Source: Aquibacillus albus (lineage in GTDB: Bacteria > Bacillota > Bacilli > Bacillales > Amphibacillaceae). Taken from it: a DNA stretch of 64,000 nt. Positions 34,763 to 44,181 of this stretch are shown in pieces (position 1 is the first letter of the stretch; each line of letters starts with the position of its first letter). Location of the stretch: contig NZ_JAFBDR010000008.1 of assembly GCF_016908325.1 (NCBI RefSeq), positions 107,887 to 171,886 of the forward strand, written 5' to 3'. Position numbers and translations under genes: made by a program. The notes below the pieces were generated by a model that was given only the letters and a program-made list of their open reading frames with translations, ran no database searches and was not told the DNA's origin.

Positions 34763-35836
34763 TTATTTGATATATGCTAAGCAGATCAAGAAAATACTTG
34801 AATTGTAGCTTATGAAAAGATTTATTTGGTTTTAATAAGTCGTTAGTTTTGATGGTAGTGTCTTTTTTGTTGGGGACAATAATATTTTTCTTTTTATTTA
34901 TTGTTCATTAGGGCAAATAATTAAAGGCAAAAAATCATTCCTGAAATGAGGAAACCTGAGGATTGAACAAAAAAGAGCCTCTTAGCATAGTACAGGGTGT
35001 CAATGCGCATTGACACTGATATTAGATAAATACCAAGGTGAGGATCCATATTGAACTGTAATAATAACCGTTAAATTTCGAAATTACACCATCAACCATA
35101 ATCTAGGCATTGAAATTGCCAAGACTAGGATTCGAATTTGGCAGAAAAGTATGTTTGACAATCAAATATACGGATTACAAACAGTTACTGTACATGGGTA
35201 AACAGACTTATGAATTAAAATGATAAAATTGCTATTATTTTGAATCGGAGTTAACGGGATAGTACTGGTTTGACATAACTAATTATTTATGAGCCAAGGT
35301 TTACAGTTTTGTGCTAGTAAATCCAAAGCACGTGAAGAAGTCCAAGAAGCTCAATGGAAAGTGATAAAACAGATGCGCGGTAATTGCATAGCTGGAGAAG
35401 GAGGGGAGATAAACTTTACCAAATCTTTTCGAAGGCATTTATCCTGAATTAAGAGAAAACATGAATTTAAAAGATCAACTAACCAAGCATTTGATGATTA
35501 TTGAGTGTCGCATTTAGAACAACATTGAGCTATACTTCCCGGGGCGGGGGTTAACGCTGGGTTTAAAACAACCTCTTAAACACTTAGGGAATTTTCATTT
35601 CCGTCGGACATGCGTAAAATGACCTAGGAAGAATATTAGCACAATGGAAAATTGACGTGAAACGTGATTTTTGGCATCAAACGAGCAACGAAACTAGTAG
35701 AAAGGCAAACAAAAGCTGTAATTAAAAGTATTATTCTTTTAGTAATAAAAATGAATTAATACTATTAGGCTTAAAGAACAATTTTTAATAAATTTAATTT
35801 AAATATGGATGCAAAAATGGAAAGGGACTAAATTAA
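34763..35836. other. 1.07-kb decayed region without intact genes
   Basis: Short coding-like fragments with many stops can be read on the plus strand, for example KAREEVQEAQWKVIKQ (about 35327-35375) and AQWKIDVKRDFWH (about 35642). Composition is mixed, and richer in GC around 35535-35560 than the neighbours. This looks like remains of one or more inserted genes, possibly a transposase, but I cannot name the family. A perfect 20-bp palindrome is at 34997-35016. Confidence 0.5.
34997..35016. repeat. Perfect 20-bp palindrome
   Basis: GTGTCAATGCGCATTGACAC, exactly self-complementary. It could be an operator or the end of a lost element. Confidence 0.8.
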
Positions 35837-37168
35837 GTGAGAATTTTATTTGCGAAAACTCCTGATATCTTTAAAGGATCTGCTATTTCTTTCTTTTTAA
35901 AGGTGACTTCTTTTATACTTGGTTATATATTACATTTTTTGATTGCAAAAATTTATGGAGCTTCAAGTGTAGGGATTTATTCAATTATACAAACATTAAT
36001 AAACATTTTTGTTGTTCTGAGTGTTATGGGTCTTGATACCACTTCGTTAAGGTTGATATCTCAATATAAGGATGGCTTTAATACTAATGTTTCTGGTTAT
36101 TACTATAAAAGAATAACTATTTTTATATTATTTTCGTCTTCTGTAGTGACTTCTTTAGTATTAGCAATTTCTCCTGTTATTAAAGAAAGCTTTTTTGGTG
36201 ATATAAACTCGTATATTCCAATTATAGTTGTTGCAATCGCAATCCCCTTTATGTCACTATTAAAAGTTACATCTGAAAGTTTTAAGGGGTTTAATAAAGT
36301 GAAAAGTGCTTCATTATTCATATTTGTATTGGTGCCCTTATTTAATATAATTTTTATAGTTATTCTTGATTTAATTAATAGTAACGGGTATTTGATGCCG
36401 TTAATTACTTATTTGTGTTCATTAATTATAAGTAGTCTATTATGTTTTTACTTTTTGTTGAAATACTTGTATAGAACAAGAACTGAAAGTAAAACTGTTA
36501 AAAATGTATCTTACAGAAGTTTACTTAAGATTTCACTACCAATGCTGGTTACTTCGTCTATGTTATTAATTATGAGTTGGACAGATATTTTGATGATTGG
36601 CTATTTTATGAATACTAATGATGTAGGAATCTATAGTATTGCTGTAAAAGTTGCTACAATTACTAGCTTTACATTGACTGCTGTTAATACAATTAGTGCA
36701 CCTAAATTTTCAGAATTATTCTGGAAGAAGGAGATAATTGGATTAAAGAAAATAGTAGAGACTTCGTCTAAACTAATATTCTTGTCATCAACTCCTATTT
36801 TATTTTTTATATTCTTCTTTTCTAAAGATATTCTCAGTTTATTCGGCAAAGAATTTATAGGTGGTTGGTTTGTCTTGATTATTTTAGGTATGGGACAATT
36901 TATTAATTCGATTACGGGCTCTGTTGGTTATCTTTTAAATATGACTGGAAATCAAAAGGTCTATAGAAATATAGCTATAACCTCTGCACTTTGTAATATT
37001 CTTTTAAACTTTATTTTAATTCCTTTATTTGGCCTTATGGGTGCTGCAATTGCTACCGCTTTTAGTACTGCGTTACTAAATATAGGCTCTACAATTCAAG
37101 TTAAGAGAATTTTTGGTTGGTGGACAATTTATATTCCCTTTATTAATTTAATAAAGAAGGCACTTTAA
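35837..37168 (+). CDS. Oligosaccharide flippase (Wzx, MATE-like/MVF superfamily)
   Basis: 443 residues, about twelve membrane helices in two similar halves; LIAKIYGASSVGIYSIIQ near residue 36 and LPMLVTSSMLLIMSWTDI near 235 are typical. It moves the lipid-linked repeat unit across the membrane and completes the Wzx/Wzy/Wzz set of this locus. The start is GTG at 35837 with GGAAAGGGA upstream. Confidence 0.88.
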   Translation: MRILFAKTPDIFKGSAISFFLKVTSFILGYILHFLIAKIYGASSVGIYSIIQTLINIFVVLSVMGLDTTSLRLISQYKDGFNTNVSGYYYKRITIFILFSSSVVTSLVLAISPVIKESFFGDINSYIPIIVVAIAIPFMSLLKVTSESFKGFNKVKSASLFIFVLVPLFNIIFIVILDLINSNGYLMPLITYLCSLIISSLLCFYFLLKYLYRTRTESKTVKNVSYRSLLKISLPMLVTSSMLLIMSWTDILMIGYFMNTNDVGIYSIAVKVATITSFTLTAVNTISAPKFSELFWKKEIIGLKKIVETSSKLIFLSSTPILFFIFFFSKDILSLFGKEFIGGWFVLIILGMGQFINSITGSVGYLLNMTGNQKVYRNIAITSALCNILLNFILIPLFGLMGAAIATAFSTALLNIGSTIQVKRIFGWWTIYIPFINLIKKAL

Positions 37169-37363
37169 GGATATGTTTGACTCATTTGTATTGAGTAAAT
37201 AAGAATTGAAATTTATATAGGTAAGAAGGAATAAATATAATATTTTAATGATACTTTTCTATCGGCTTCACTTGATTAGTAATAGAATGAAAATAATAAT
37301 TTTTTTGCTTTAATAATTATTTTTATATATTTTGATTTAAATCAGCAAAGGATTGGGTGTAAA

Positions 37364-38068
37364 ATGATTAAATTTTTCAAAAAATTTTTACTGAGGTATT
37401 TGAAAAATAAAGGTTATTGTTTAAAAAAAAGTGTTTTTGATAACGAAATTTTTATAGAAAAAAAAATTATTTTTATACATGTTCCTAAAGTAGCTGGAAA
37501 TGGTATATTAAAATCACTTGAACTGGAGGCCCCTCGTCATACCCATTTATATACCTATGAAAGTGAGGATTTTAAAAAATATAACGAATTTTTTAAAATA
37601 GGTTTTGTAAGAAATCCCTGGGATAGAATTGTATCCTCTTATTTTTATTTAAAAAATGGTGGAATGAAGAATAAAAACGATTTATATATGCAGCAACAAT
37701 TAGACAGGTTCAATAGTTTTTCAGATTTTATCTATGAATTGCATTTAAACAAAAATTTTAGAAAAGAAATGCTAAAGAAAGTGCATTTTAAGCCTCAGTA
37801 TTCATGGATGATGAATTCTATTGGTGAACTTGAGATGGACTATGTTGGGCGTTTTGAGAATTTAACTGAGGGTTTTGAAATTATTAAAAGAAAGTTAAAC
37901 AAACCTGAAGCAAAATTAAAAAATTATAATTCAAGTAAACATGATCCATATTGGAAGTACTATGACAAAGAATTAATACAGTGTGTGGGTGAAATTTACA
38001 AAAAAGATATAGAATTGTTCAACTATGATTTCCCGTATGAGAAGTTAAACGATAAAAATCATAAATAA
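37364..38068 (+). CDS. Sulfotransferase (sulfotransferase family 2, HNK-1-like)
   Basis: 234 residues. The PAPS 5'-phosphosulfate-binding loop is FIHVPKVAGNGI (about 37-48). The 3'-phosphate-binding part is GFVRNPWDRIVSSYFY (about 80-95). Both are diagnostic of carbohydrate sulfotransferases. No signal peptide or membrane helix is seen, so it would act on lipid-linked sugars or precursors in the cytoplasm. PAPS can come from the cysD/cysNC genes 1.1 kb downstream. Confidence 0.82.
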   Translation: MIKFFKKFLLRYLKNKGYCLKKSVFDNEIFIEKKIIFIHVPKVAGNGILKSLELEAPRHTHLYTYESEDFKKYNEFFKIGFVRNPWDRIVSSYFYLKNGGMKNKNDLYMQQQLDRFNSFSDFIYELHLNKNFRKEMLKKVHFKPQYSWMMNSIGELEMDYVGRFENLTEGFEIIKRKLNKPEAKLKNYNSSKHDPYWKYYDKELIQCVGEIYKKDIELFNYDFPYEKLNDKNHK

Positions 38069-38170
38069 GAGGATATAAGCGTTTTAAATTAATCAGCATA
38101 AATTGTGTCATTCTTTTTGACGGTTACAAAGTTGAATTACAGATAGAATTAGGTAAAGGGGAGAGAAAAG

Positions 38171-39043
38171 ATGGATAAAACTATTTTCTTTATAGGTGAA
38201 GGACGGAGTGGAACGACTGTAATTTTTGAAGTTTTTTCCAGACATAAGGATATTGCATATTTGTCTAATTATACTGATAAGTTTTACTTCCCTCAAACTG
38301 GTCTGATTCATAGGATTATTAAAAAACGAGGGAAAAAAAATCAATACAATGATGTACCGATACTAAACAAAACTTTCCCAAAACCTTCTGAAGCATATGA
38401 TACATGGGAAAAGCTGTGTGGGAGTAAAATAAGATACTCTTTTATGAGAAATATTCAGCCCACACAAATAGAGGCTGAAAGTGTAATAAAATATATAAAC
38501 CAGATAAAGAAATATCAAGGTAAAAAATTATTTTCTACAAAGTTTACTGGACCACCTAGAATATCATATTTTACACAGGTCTTTGATAACATATCTTTTG
38601 TTAACATAGTAAGGGATCCAAGAGCTGTAGTTGCATCTTTAATGAATGTTAAGTTTTGGAAAGATAAAGGTGATGAACCTTTTTGGGATGGGACTTTTAC
38701 AGAACATGAATATGAGATTTGGAATAGGTATGATAAATCCCAAGTTGCGCTAGCCGCATTAGAGTGGAATTCAATTTATAAGCAAACGGAAATTGAGAAA
38801 AATATATCGAATTGCCATGTTATTAATATAAAATATGAAGATTTTATGGAAAACCCTAAAAAGGAAATGAATAGTTTGTTAGATTACTTAAATCTAGATT
38901 ACTGTAACAGTCTTCAAAGTCATATAGAAAAGGTAGATAATAAGAATATGAATTATAAATACAAAGAGAGGTTAAGCGAAGATCAAATCAAGGTAGTCGA
39001 AGAAGTATGTAAAGATGCTATGGAAAAACTCGGTTATCTTTAG
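38171..39043 (+). CDS. Sulfotransferase (second)
   Basis: 290 residues of a different sulfotransferase subfamily. FIGEGRSGTTVIFE (7-20) is the phosphosulfate loop and NIVRDPRAVVASLM (about 146-159) the 3'-phosphate part, followed by NIKYEDFMENPKKEM, a common downstream mark. AGGGGAGAG lies upstream. Two unlike sulfotransferases suggest sulfation at two positions. Confidence 0.82.
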   Translation: MDKTIFFIGEGRSGTTVIFEVFSRHKDIAYLSNYTDKFYFPQTGLIHRIIKKRGKKNQYNDVPILNKTFPKPSEAYDTWEKLCGSKIRYSFMRNIQPTQIEAESVIKYINQIKKYQGKKLFSTKFTGPPRISYFTQVFDNISFVNIVRDPRAVVASLMNVKFWKDKGDEPFWDGTFTEHEYEIWNRYDKSQVALAALEWNSIYKQTEIEKNISNCHVINIKYEDFMENPKKEMNSLLDYLNLDYCNSLQSHIEKVDNKNMNYKYKERLSEDQIKVVEEVCKDAMEKLGYL

Positions 39044-39166
39044 TGTTATCAATGTTAAGAGTTTAATAATTTTATTTAGCAAAGGGAATTGGAGAAACTA
39101 TTTAATGACTCTATTTATTTGTTAAGAGACCTTTTATAAGGATATGTTAATCAGGAGGTACAATAA

Positions 39167-40066
39167 ATGAAAGAACTAACTCACCTCGATCAACTTGAGG
39201 CTGAAGCAATATATATAATCCGAGAAGTAGCCGCGGAATGTGAAAATCCCGTTATGCTTTATTCGATTGGGAAGGATAGTTCTGTAATGTTGCATTTAGC
39301 AATGAAAGCTTTTTATCCAGAAAAACCACCATTTCCTTTCATGCATGTAAATACGACATGGAAGTTTAAAGAAATGATCGAATTCCGTGATCGTAAAGCA
39401 AAAGAGCTTGGGATAGAAATGATAGAAGAAATTAATAAAGAAGCGGTAGAACAAGGAATTAATCCATTCGACCATGGCTCAGCTTATACAGATATTATGA
39501 AAACTCAAACTTTAAAACAAGGGTTGGACAAATATGGGTTTGATGCTGCCTTTGGTGGTGGACGACGGGACGAGGAAAAATCCCGTGCAAAAGAGCGCAT
39601 TTTTTCTTTCCGTAATAAAAACCATGCCTGGGATCCCAAAAACCAAAAGCCTGAAATGTGGAAACTTTATAACCCAAGAATCAATAAAGGCGAAAGCATG
39701 CGTGTTTTCCCACTTTCCAACTGGACAGAAAAGGATATATGGCAATACATAAGAAAAGAAAATATCGATATTGTTCCATTATACTTTGCGAAAGAAAGAC
39801 CTGTTGTTTACCGCGATGGAAATATCGTAATGGTAGATGATGATCGGATGAAATTAGAACCTAATGAAGAAGTGGTGATGAAGAAAGTTCGTTTCCGTAC
39901 ATTAGGTTGCTACCCTCTTACTGGTGGTGTTGAGTCAGATGCAGAGACTCTAGATGAAATCATCGAAGAAACACTTGGTGCTGTATCATCTGAGCGTACA
40001 AGCCGTGTTATTGACCAAGAAGCAGCTGGTAGTATGGAAAGACGTAAGCGAGAGGGGTATTTCTAA
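39167..40066 (+). CDS. cysD: Sulfate adenylyltransferase subunit 2
   Basis: 299 residues, complete. The PP-loop [10 protein letters not shown] (33-42), [11 protein letters not shown] and [15 protein letters not shown] (about 130-144) identify CysD, which with the GTPase CysN makes APS from sulfate and ATP. CAGGAGGT gives a strong ribosome site. The fused CysNC gene begins one base after its stop. CysD/CysN is not the usual Bacillus Sat enzyme. With sulfotransferases upstream and no APS/PAPS or sulfite reductase genes in view, it is probably dedicated to sulfation. Confidence 0.95.
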   Translation: MKELTHLDQLEAEAIYIIREVAAECENPVMLYSIGKDSSVMLHLAMKAFYPEKPPFPFMHVNTTWKFKEMIEFRDRKAKELGIEMIEEINKEAVEQGINPFDHGSAYTDIMKTQTLKQGLDKYGFDAAFGGGRRDEEKSRAKERIFSFRNKNHAWDPKNQKPEMWKLYNPRINKGESMRVFPLSNWTEKDIWQYIRKENIDIVPLYFAKERPVVYRDGNIVMVDDDRMKLEPNEEVVMKKVRFRTLGCYPLTGGVESDAETLDEIIEETLGAVSSERTSRVIDQEAAGSMERRKREGYF

Positions 40067-40067
40067 A

Positions 40068-41894
40068 GTGAAAAGTCTATTAAAATTTATTACGTGCGGA
40101 AGTGTAGATGACGGAAAATCAACTTTAATTGGCCATATGTTATATGATGCTAAACTATTATTTGCTGATCAAGAAAAAGCTTTAGAGCTTGATAGTAAAG
40201 TAGGAAGTCGTGGAGGAGAGATTGATTATTCTCTTCTACTTGATGGTTTAATGGCAGAGAGAGAACAAGGGATCACGATTGATGTAGCATATCGTTATTT
40301 CACTACTGATAATCGTTCCTTTATTGTTGCTGATACACCAGGACACGAAGAGTATACACGTAACATGGCTGTAGGAGCTTCGTTTGCAGACCTAGCTATT
40401 ATTCTAGTTGATGCAACAAAGGGTGTTATTACTCAGACCAAACGTCATGCTCGTATTTGTGCTTTAATGGGAATTAAACACCTTGTCTTAGCTGTAAACA
40501 AAATGGATTTAATCGGATATGATGAAAATCGGTTTAATGAAATTAAAGAAGATTTCTTACAAATCACTCAAGGATTTAATATGGAAAGCATTCAAGTGAT
40601 TCCTGTATCTGCTACAGAAGGAGATAATATTACAGGGAAATCAGACTATACTCCTTGGTATGATGATATTCCACTATTACCATATTTAGAACGTGTTGAT
40701 GTAAGTAAAGAAAATGAACATATTGGATTTGTTATGCCAGTTCAACGTGTCAGTCGACCAAACCATACATTCCGTGGTTTCCAAGGACAAATAGAAGCTG
40801 GTGATATTTCAGTAGGTGATGAGGTAATCACGTTACCAAGTAACGAAAAAGCGAAAGTAAAAAGTCTGTTAGTTACGGATAAAGAAATGGATGCTGCTGC
40901 TATTGGACAACCTGTTACAATTCAATTGGACCGGGAAGTAGATGTTTCTCGTGGTAATGTATTAACGACAGCAGATAATATTCAAGTTACGGATATGTTT
41001 ACAGCAACCATTCTTTGGATGGATGATGCGAAGCTAGTACCTGGTAGAAACTATCTCGTAAAAGTTGGAACGAAAACACTACCGGGTACCGTGATGAAGA
41101 TAAAACATAAAATTGATATAAATACAGGTCAAGAAATTCCAGCAGATCAAGTATTTAAAAATGAATTAGTTGCATGCGATATTTCTCTATCAGAAAATAT
41201 GGTATTTGATACATTTGAGAATAATGAAGCACTAGGTGGATTAATTTTAATTGATCGCGTAACAAATATGACGTCGGCCTGTGGTGTCATTGAGCATTCA
41301 CTAAGAAGATCAACCAATGTTGTATGGCAAGAGACGGATGTTACAAGAGTGATTCGTTGCCAGCAAAAAGGACAGCAACCATTAACGCTATGGTTTACAG
41401 GCCTTTCTGGTTCAGGGAAATCAACACTTGCGAATGAAGTCGAAAAGCGTTTGGTGTCACTGGGTCATCATACTATGTTATTGGATGGCGATAATGTACG
41501 TCATGGCTTAAATAAAAACTTAGGTTTTAAAGAAAGTGACCGTGTCGAAAATATTCGTCGGATTGCTGAAGTTGCTAAGTTGATGAATGATGGTGGTTTA
41601 ATTACATTAACGTCATTTATTTCTCCATATGAAAGTGACCGTTACAATGCTAGAAGAATTATTGGTGAGGAATATATTGAAATCTTTGTTAGCACACCAC
41701 TTGAGGTATGTGAAGAGCGTGATGTAAAAGGCTTGTATAAGAAGGCTCGTGCTGGGGAGATTCCAAACTTTACAGGTATTACTAGTCCATATGAAGCTCC
41801 GGAAAATCCAGAAATTGAAATTGATACAAGTAAGTATTCTTTAGAAGAAGCAACAGATCTTGTGGTAAAACAAATTATGAAATACTTGGATTAA
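40068..41894 (+). CDS. cysNC: Sulfate adenylyltransferase subunit 1 / APS kinase fusion (NodQ-like)
   Basis: 608 residues. The N-terminal GTPase has [23 protein letters not shown] and VNKMDL, followed by EF-Tu-like beta domains. From residue 445 an APS kinase follows, with P-loop [20 protein letters not shown] and FISPYESDR. Together with CysD it converts sulfate to PAPS. The start is GTG at 40068, one base after the cysD stop, with GAGAGGGG upstream. The frame is open further back inside cysD, but that part is not conserved family sequence. Confidence 0.95.
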   Translation: MKSLLKFITCGSVDDGKSTLIGHMLYDAKLLFADQEKALELDSKVGSRGGEIDYSLLLDGLMAEREQGITIDVAYRYFTTDNRSFIVADTPGHEEYTRNMAVGASFADLAIILVDATKGVITQTKRHARICALMGIKHLVLAVNKMDLIGYDENRFNEIKEDFLQITQGFNMESIQVIPVSATEGDNITGKSDYTPWYDDIPLLPYLERVDVSKENEHIGFVMPVQRVSRPNHTFRGFQGQIEAGDISVGDEVITLPSNEKAKVKSLLVTDKEMDAAAIGQPVTIQLDREVDVSRGNVLTTADNIQVTDMFTATILWMDDAKLVPGRNYLVKVGTKTLPGTVMKIKHKIDINTGQEIPADQVFKNELVACDISLSENMVFDTFENNEALGGLILIDRVTNMTSACGVIEHSLRRSTNVVWQETDVTRVIRCQQKGQQPLTLWFTGLSGSGKSTLANEVEKRLVSLGHHTMLLDGDNVRHGLNKNLGFKESDRVENIRRIAEVAKLMNDGGLITLTSFISPYESDRYNARRIIGEEYIEIFVSTPLEVCEERDVKGLYKKARAGEIPNFTGITSPYEAPENPEIEIDTSKYSLEEATDLVVKQIMKYLD

Positions 41895-41902
41895 TATCTA
41901 TG

Positions 41903-41937
41903 AAGCTACTATCTATTAGGGTAGTAGCTTTTTCTTT
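41903..41937 (+). terminator. Terminator after cysNC
   Basis: AAGCTACTA, a 10-base loop, TAGTAGCTT, then TTTCTTT. It lies directly behind the cysNC stop and separates it from the permease remnant. Confidence 0.8.
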
Positions 41938-41980
41938 ATCACCTATCAACATGATTCGGACCAGAAAGGGAGAATTGCCT

Positions 41981-42097
41981 ATGTCGTTAGAAATAACTTT
42001 CGTTTTAATTATGATTATTGTGATGTTTACTGCTATTTTATTAGAATTGGCGCGTCCAGACATGATTGTGTTTTCTGGGGTTGCAGTCTTTAAGTGA
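41981..42097 (+). pseudogene. Truncated SLC13-type (sulfate) permease, N-terminus only
   Basis: ATG at 41981 behind AAAGGGAGA opens a 38-codon frame whose sequence (MSLEITFVLIMIIVMF, ELARPDMIVFSGV) matches the first helix and loop of SLC13/DASS permeases. Such permeases often sit beside cysD/cysN genes. The frame stops at 42097 and no remainder of the ~600-residue family follows, so it is a remnant left by deletion. Sulfate uptake must use another transporter. Confidence 0.6.
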
Positions 42098-42159
42098 TGT
42101 TTGTAACGGTGGTTATTGTGAATTTTGTATGATTTTAATAATTATTAGAAGGTGATTTT

Positions 42160-42972
42160 ATGACAGTAAAGCAGTTAAATTTAGTTGACCTTTTTCAGGT
42201 TTCGCTAGAGGCTGGAAAAGAAATATTAGACGTTTATGCACAAGATTTTGATGTAGAATTTAAAGAAGATGAATCCCCATTAACCCAGGCTGATAAACGG
42301 GCACATGAATCGATAATGAAAGGATTAAATGCAATTGACTCTAGTATCCCTGTATTGAGTGAAGAGGGGAGAGAGATTCCATATAGTGAACGGAGAGAGT
42401 GGGGCTGTTTTTGGTTAGTAGATCCCTTAGATGGGACAAAGGAATTTGTTAAGAAAAATGGCGAATTTACCGTTAATATAGCGTTAATAGAAGGTAAATA
42501 TCCTTCCATTGGTATCATCTATGCACCAGCATTAGACGTGTTTTATTTTGGCCGTGTTGGTGAAGGGGCTTATAAGTTAGAGAATGCTTCTAAAGTAGAG
42601 GTTTGTAGTGAGGAACAGTTAATGGAGAAAAGCGTGCTGTTACCTGAAATATCTGATAGTGACATGACACGTGCTGTCGCTAGTAGGTCACACATGTCAG
42701 AGGAAACGGAAGTATTCATTAAGGAATTAGAAGCCAAGTCTGGAAAAGTAGAAGTAGTTTCATCGGGGAGCTCTTTGAAGTTTTGCCTAGTTGCGGAAGG
42801 TAAAGCAGATTATTATCCAAGGTATGCACCAACGATGGAATGGGACACTGGAGCAGGACAAGCTATTGTTGAAGCGGCTGGTGGTAAAGTTACTAGATAT
42901 GAAGATGATGAGAGATTTTATTATAATAGAGAGAATTTGTTAAATGGATGGTTTTTGGTTCAACGTTCTTAG
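42160..42972 (+). CDS. cysQ: 3'(2'),5'-bisphosphate nucleotidase
   Basis: 270 residues of the inositol-monophosphatase-like family. The metal-site motifs are LSEEGRE (about 65), VDPLDGTKEFVKKNGEFTVN (about 87-106) and EWDTGAGQAIVEAAGG (about 227). CysQ hydrolyses PAP left by sulfotransferases and recycles PAPS. Its presence completes a sulfation set. AGAAGGTGATT precedes the ATG. Confidence 0.93.
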   Translation: MTVKQLNLVDLFQVSLEAGKEILDVYAQDFDVEFKEDESPLTQADKRAHESIMKGLNAIDSSIPVLSEEGREIPYSERREWGCFWLVDPLDGTKEFVKKNGEFTVNIALIEGKYPSIGIIYAPALDVFYFGRVGEGAYKLENASKVEVCSEEQLMEKSVLLPEISDSDMTRAVASRSHMSEETEVFIKELEAKSGKVEVVSSGSSLKFCLVAEGKADYYPRYAPTMEWDTGAGQAIVEAAGGKVTRYEDDERFYYNRENLLNGWFLVQRS

Positions 42973-43043
42973 ATAATTAAGGTCCAAAAACTTCTGAGAA
43001 GCATGGATAGGGATTTTCAAATGAAATAAGGGAGTTGAATTTT

Positions 43044-44051
43044 ATGAACATATTAGTAACCGGGGGTGCAGGTTACATAGGCTCTCATACTTGTGTAGCC
43101 TTACTTGAAGCAGGATATTCTGTAATTGTAGCGGATAATTTCTGCAATAGTCAGGCTGAAACACTAGAACAAGTACAACAAATAACAAATAAAGATATTA
43201 CTTTTTATCAGATAGATGTAACTGAAGAAGATTCAGTGGAATCTATCTTTTTTAATCATGATATTGATGGTGTGATTCATTTTTCTGGTCTCAAAGCAGT
43301 AGGGGAGTCAGTAGAAAAACCATTAGATTATTATCAGAATAATATTGTCAGCACTTTGATTTTATCGAAAGTATGTCAGAAATATGGTGTTAGAAGATTT
43401 GTCTTTAGCTCTTCGGCAACAGTATATGGAGAGAATGAAGTGCCTTTTGTCGAAACGATGAATCTATTACCAACAACCAATCCTTATGGGGAAACGAAAG
43501 CAATGAGTGAGCGAATTTTGACTGATACTGCAAAAGCAAATTCTACTTTTTCCGTGTCATTACTTAGATATTTTAATCCAGTAGGTGCACATGAGAGTGG
43601 CTTGATTGGTGAATCACCTAATGGAGTTCCAAATAATCTTATGCCATATGTAACCCAAGTTGCTCAAGGGAAACTAGAGAAGTTAAGAGTATTCGGAAAT
43701 GACTATCCAACAATAGATGGGACAGGGGTTCGCGATTATATTCATGTAATGGATCTTGCAGAGGGTCATGTAGCAGCATTAGAGAACCTCAAAGAAGGAG
43801 TAAACATCTATAATTTAGGTACTGGTCGGGGTACTAGTGTATTAGAGTTAGTACACGCTTTTGAAGAAGCTAATGGTGTTGAAGTTCCGTATGAAATTGT
43901 AGATCGTCGGCCGGGTGATATTGCTTCTTGTTATGCAGATGTCTCAAAGGCAAAGGAAGAACTTGGTTGGGTTGCGAGGCGAGATATTGTAGATATGTGT
44001 CGGGATGCTTGGCGGTTTGAGAGGAAGTATGAGGTAGAGTCGCTTTTTTGA
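43044..44051 (+). CDS. galE: UDP-glucose 4-epimerase
   Basis: 335 residues. GGAGYIGSHT binds NAD, SSSATVYG and NPYGETK hold the catalytic Ser and Tyr-x3-Lys, and a C-terminal GRRPGDIASC-like part (DRRPGDIASCYADV) is GalE-typical. It interconverts UDP-Glc and UDP-Gal, or the GlcNAc pair. ATG at 43044 is used since GGGAGTTG lies just upstream; TTG at 43035 is in frame but overlaps that site. Last gene of the polysaccharide locus. Confidence 0.92.
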   Translation: MNILVTGGAGYIGSHTCVALLEAGYSVIVADNFCNSQAETLEQVQQITNKDITFYQIDVTEEDSVESIFFNHDIDGVIHFSGLKAVGESVEKPLDYYQNNIVSTLILSKVCQKYGVRRFVFSSSATVYGENEVPFVETMNLLPTTNPYGETKAMSERILTDTAKANSTFSVSLLRYFNPVGAHESGLIGESPNGVPNNLMPYVTQVAQGKLEKLRVFGNDYPTIDGTGVRDYIHVMDLAEGHVAALENLKEGVNIYNLGTGRGTSVLELVHAFEEANGVEVPYEIVDRRPGDIASCYADVSKAKEELGWVARRDIVDMCRDAWRFERKYEVESLF

Positions 44052-44181
44052 TTGGGTAAATTAGAATGAATATGGTTGTATGTATGCGTCCAAATTTACT
44101 TAATCAATCGAACATTTTTCTAGAGTGATAGCGGAAAATTAATGGCCCAATTAAGAAAGATTATACGGAAAGGAGTATTAG

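Noticed and set aside
34763..35836. Named transposase for the decayed region
   Set aside because: Fragments such as KAREEVQEAQWKVIKQ are too short and interrupted for me to assign an IS family.
39954..40067. 38-codon N-terminal extension of CysNC
   Set aside because: It overlaps the end of cysD in another frame, and the CysN family start fits the GTG at 40068 with its own ribosome site.
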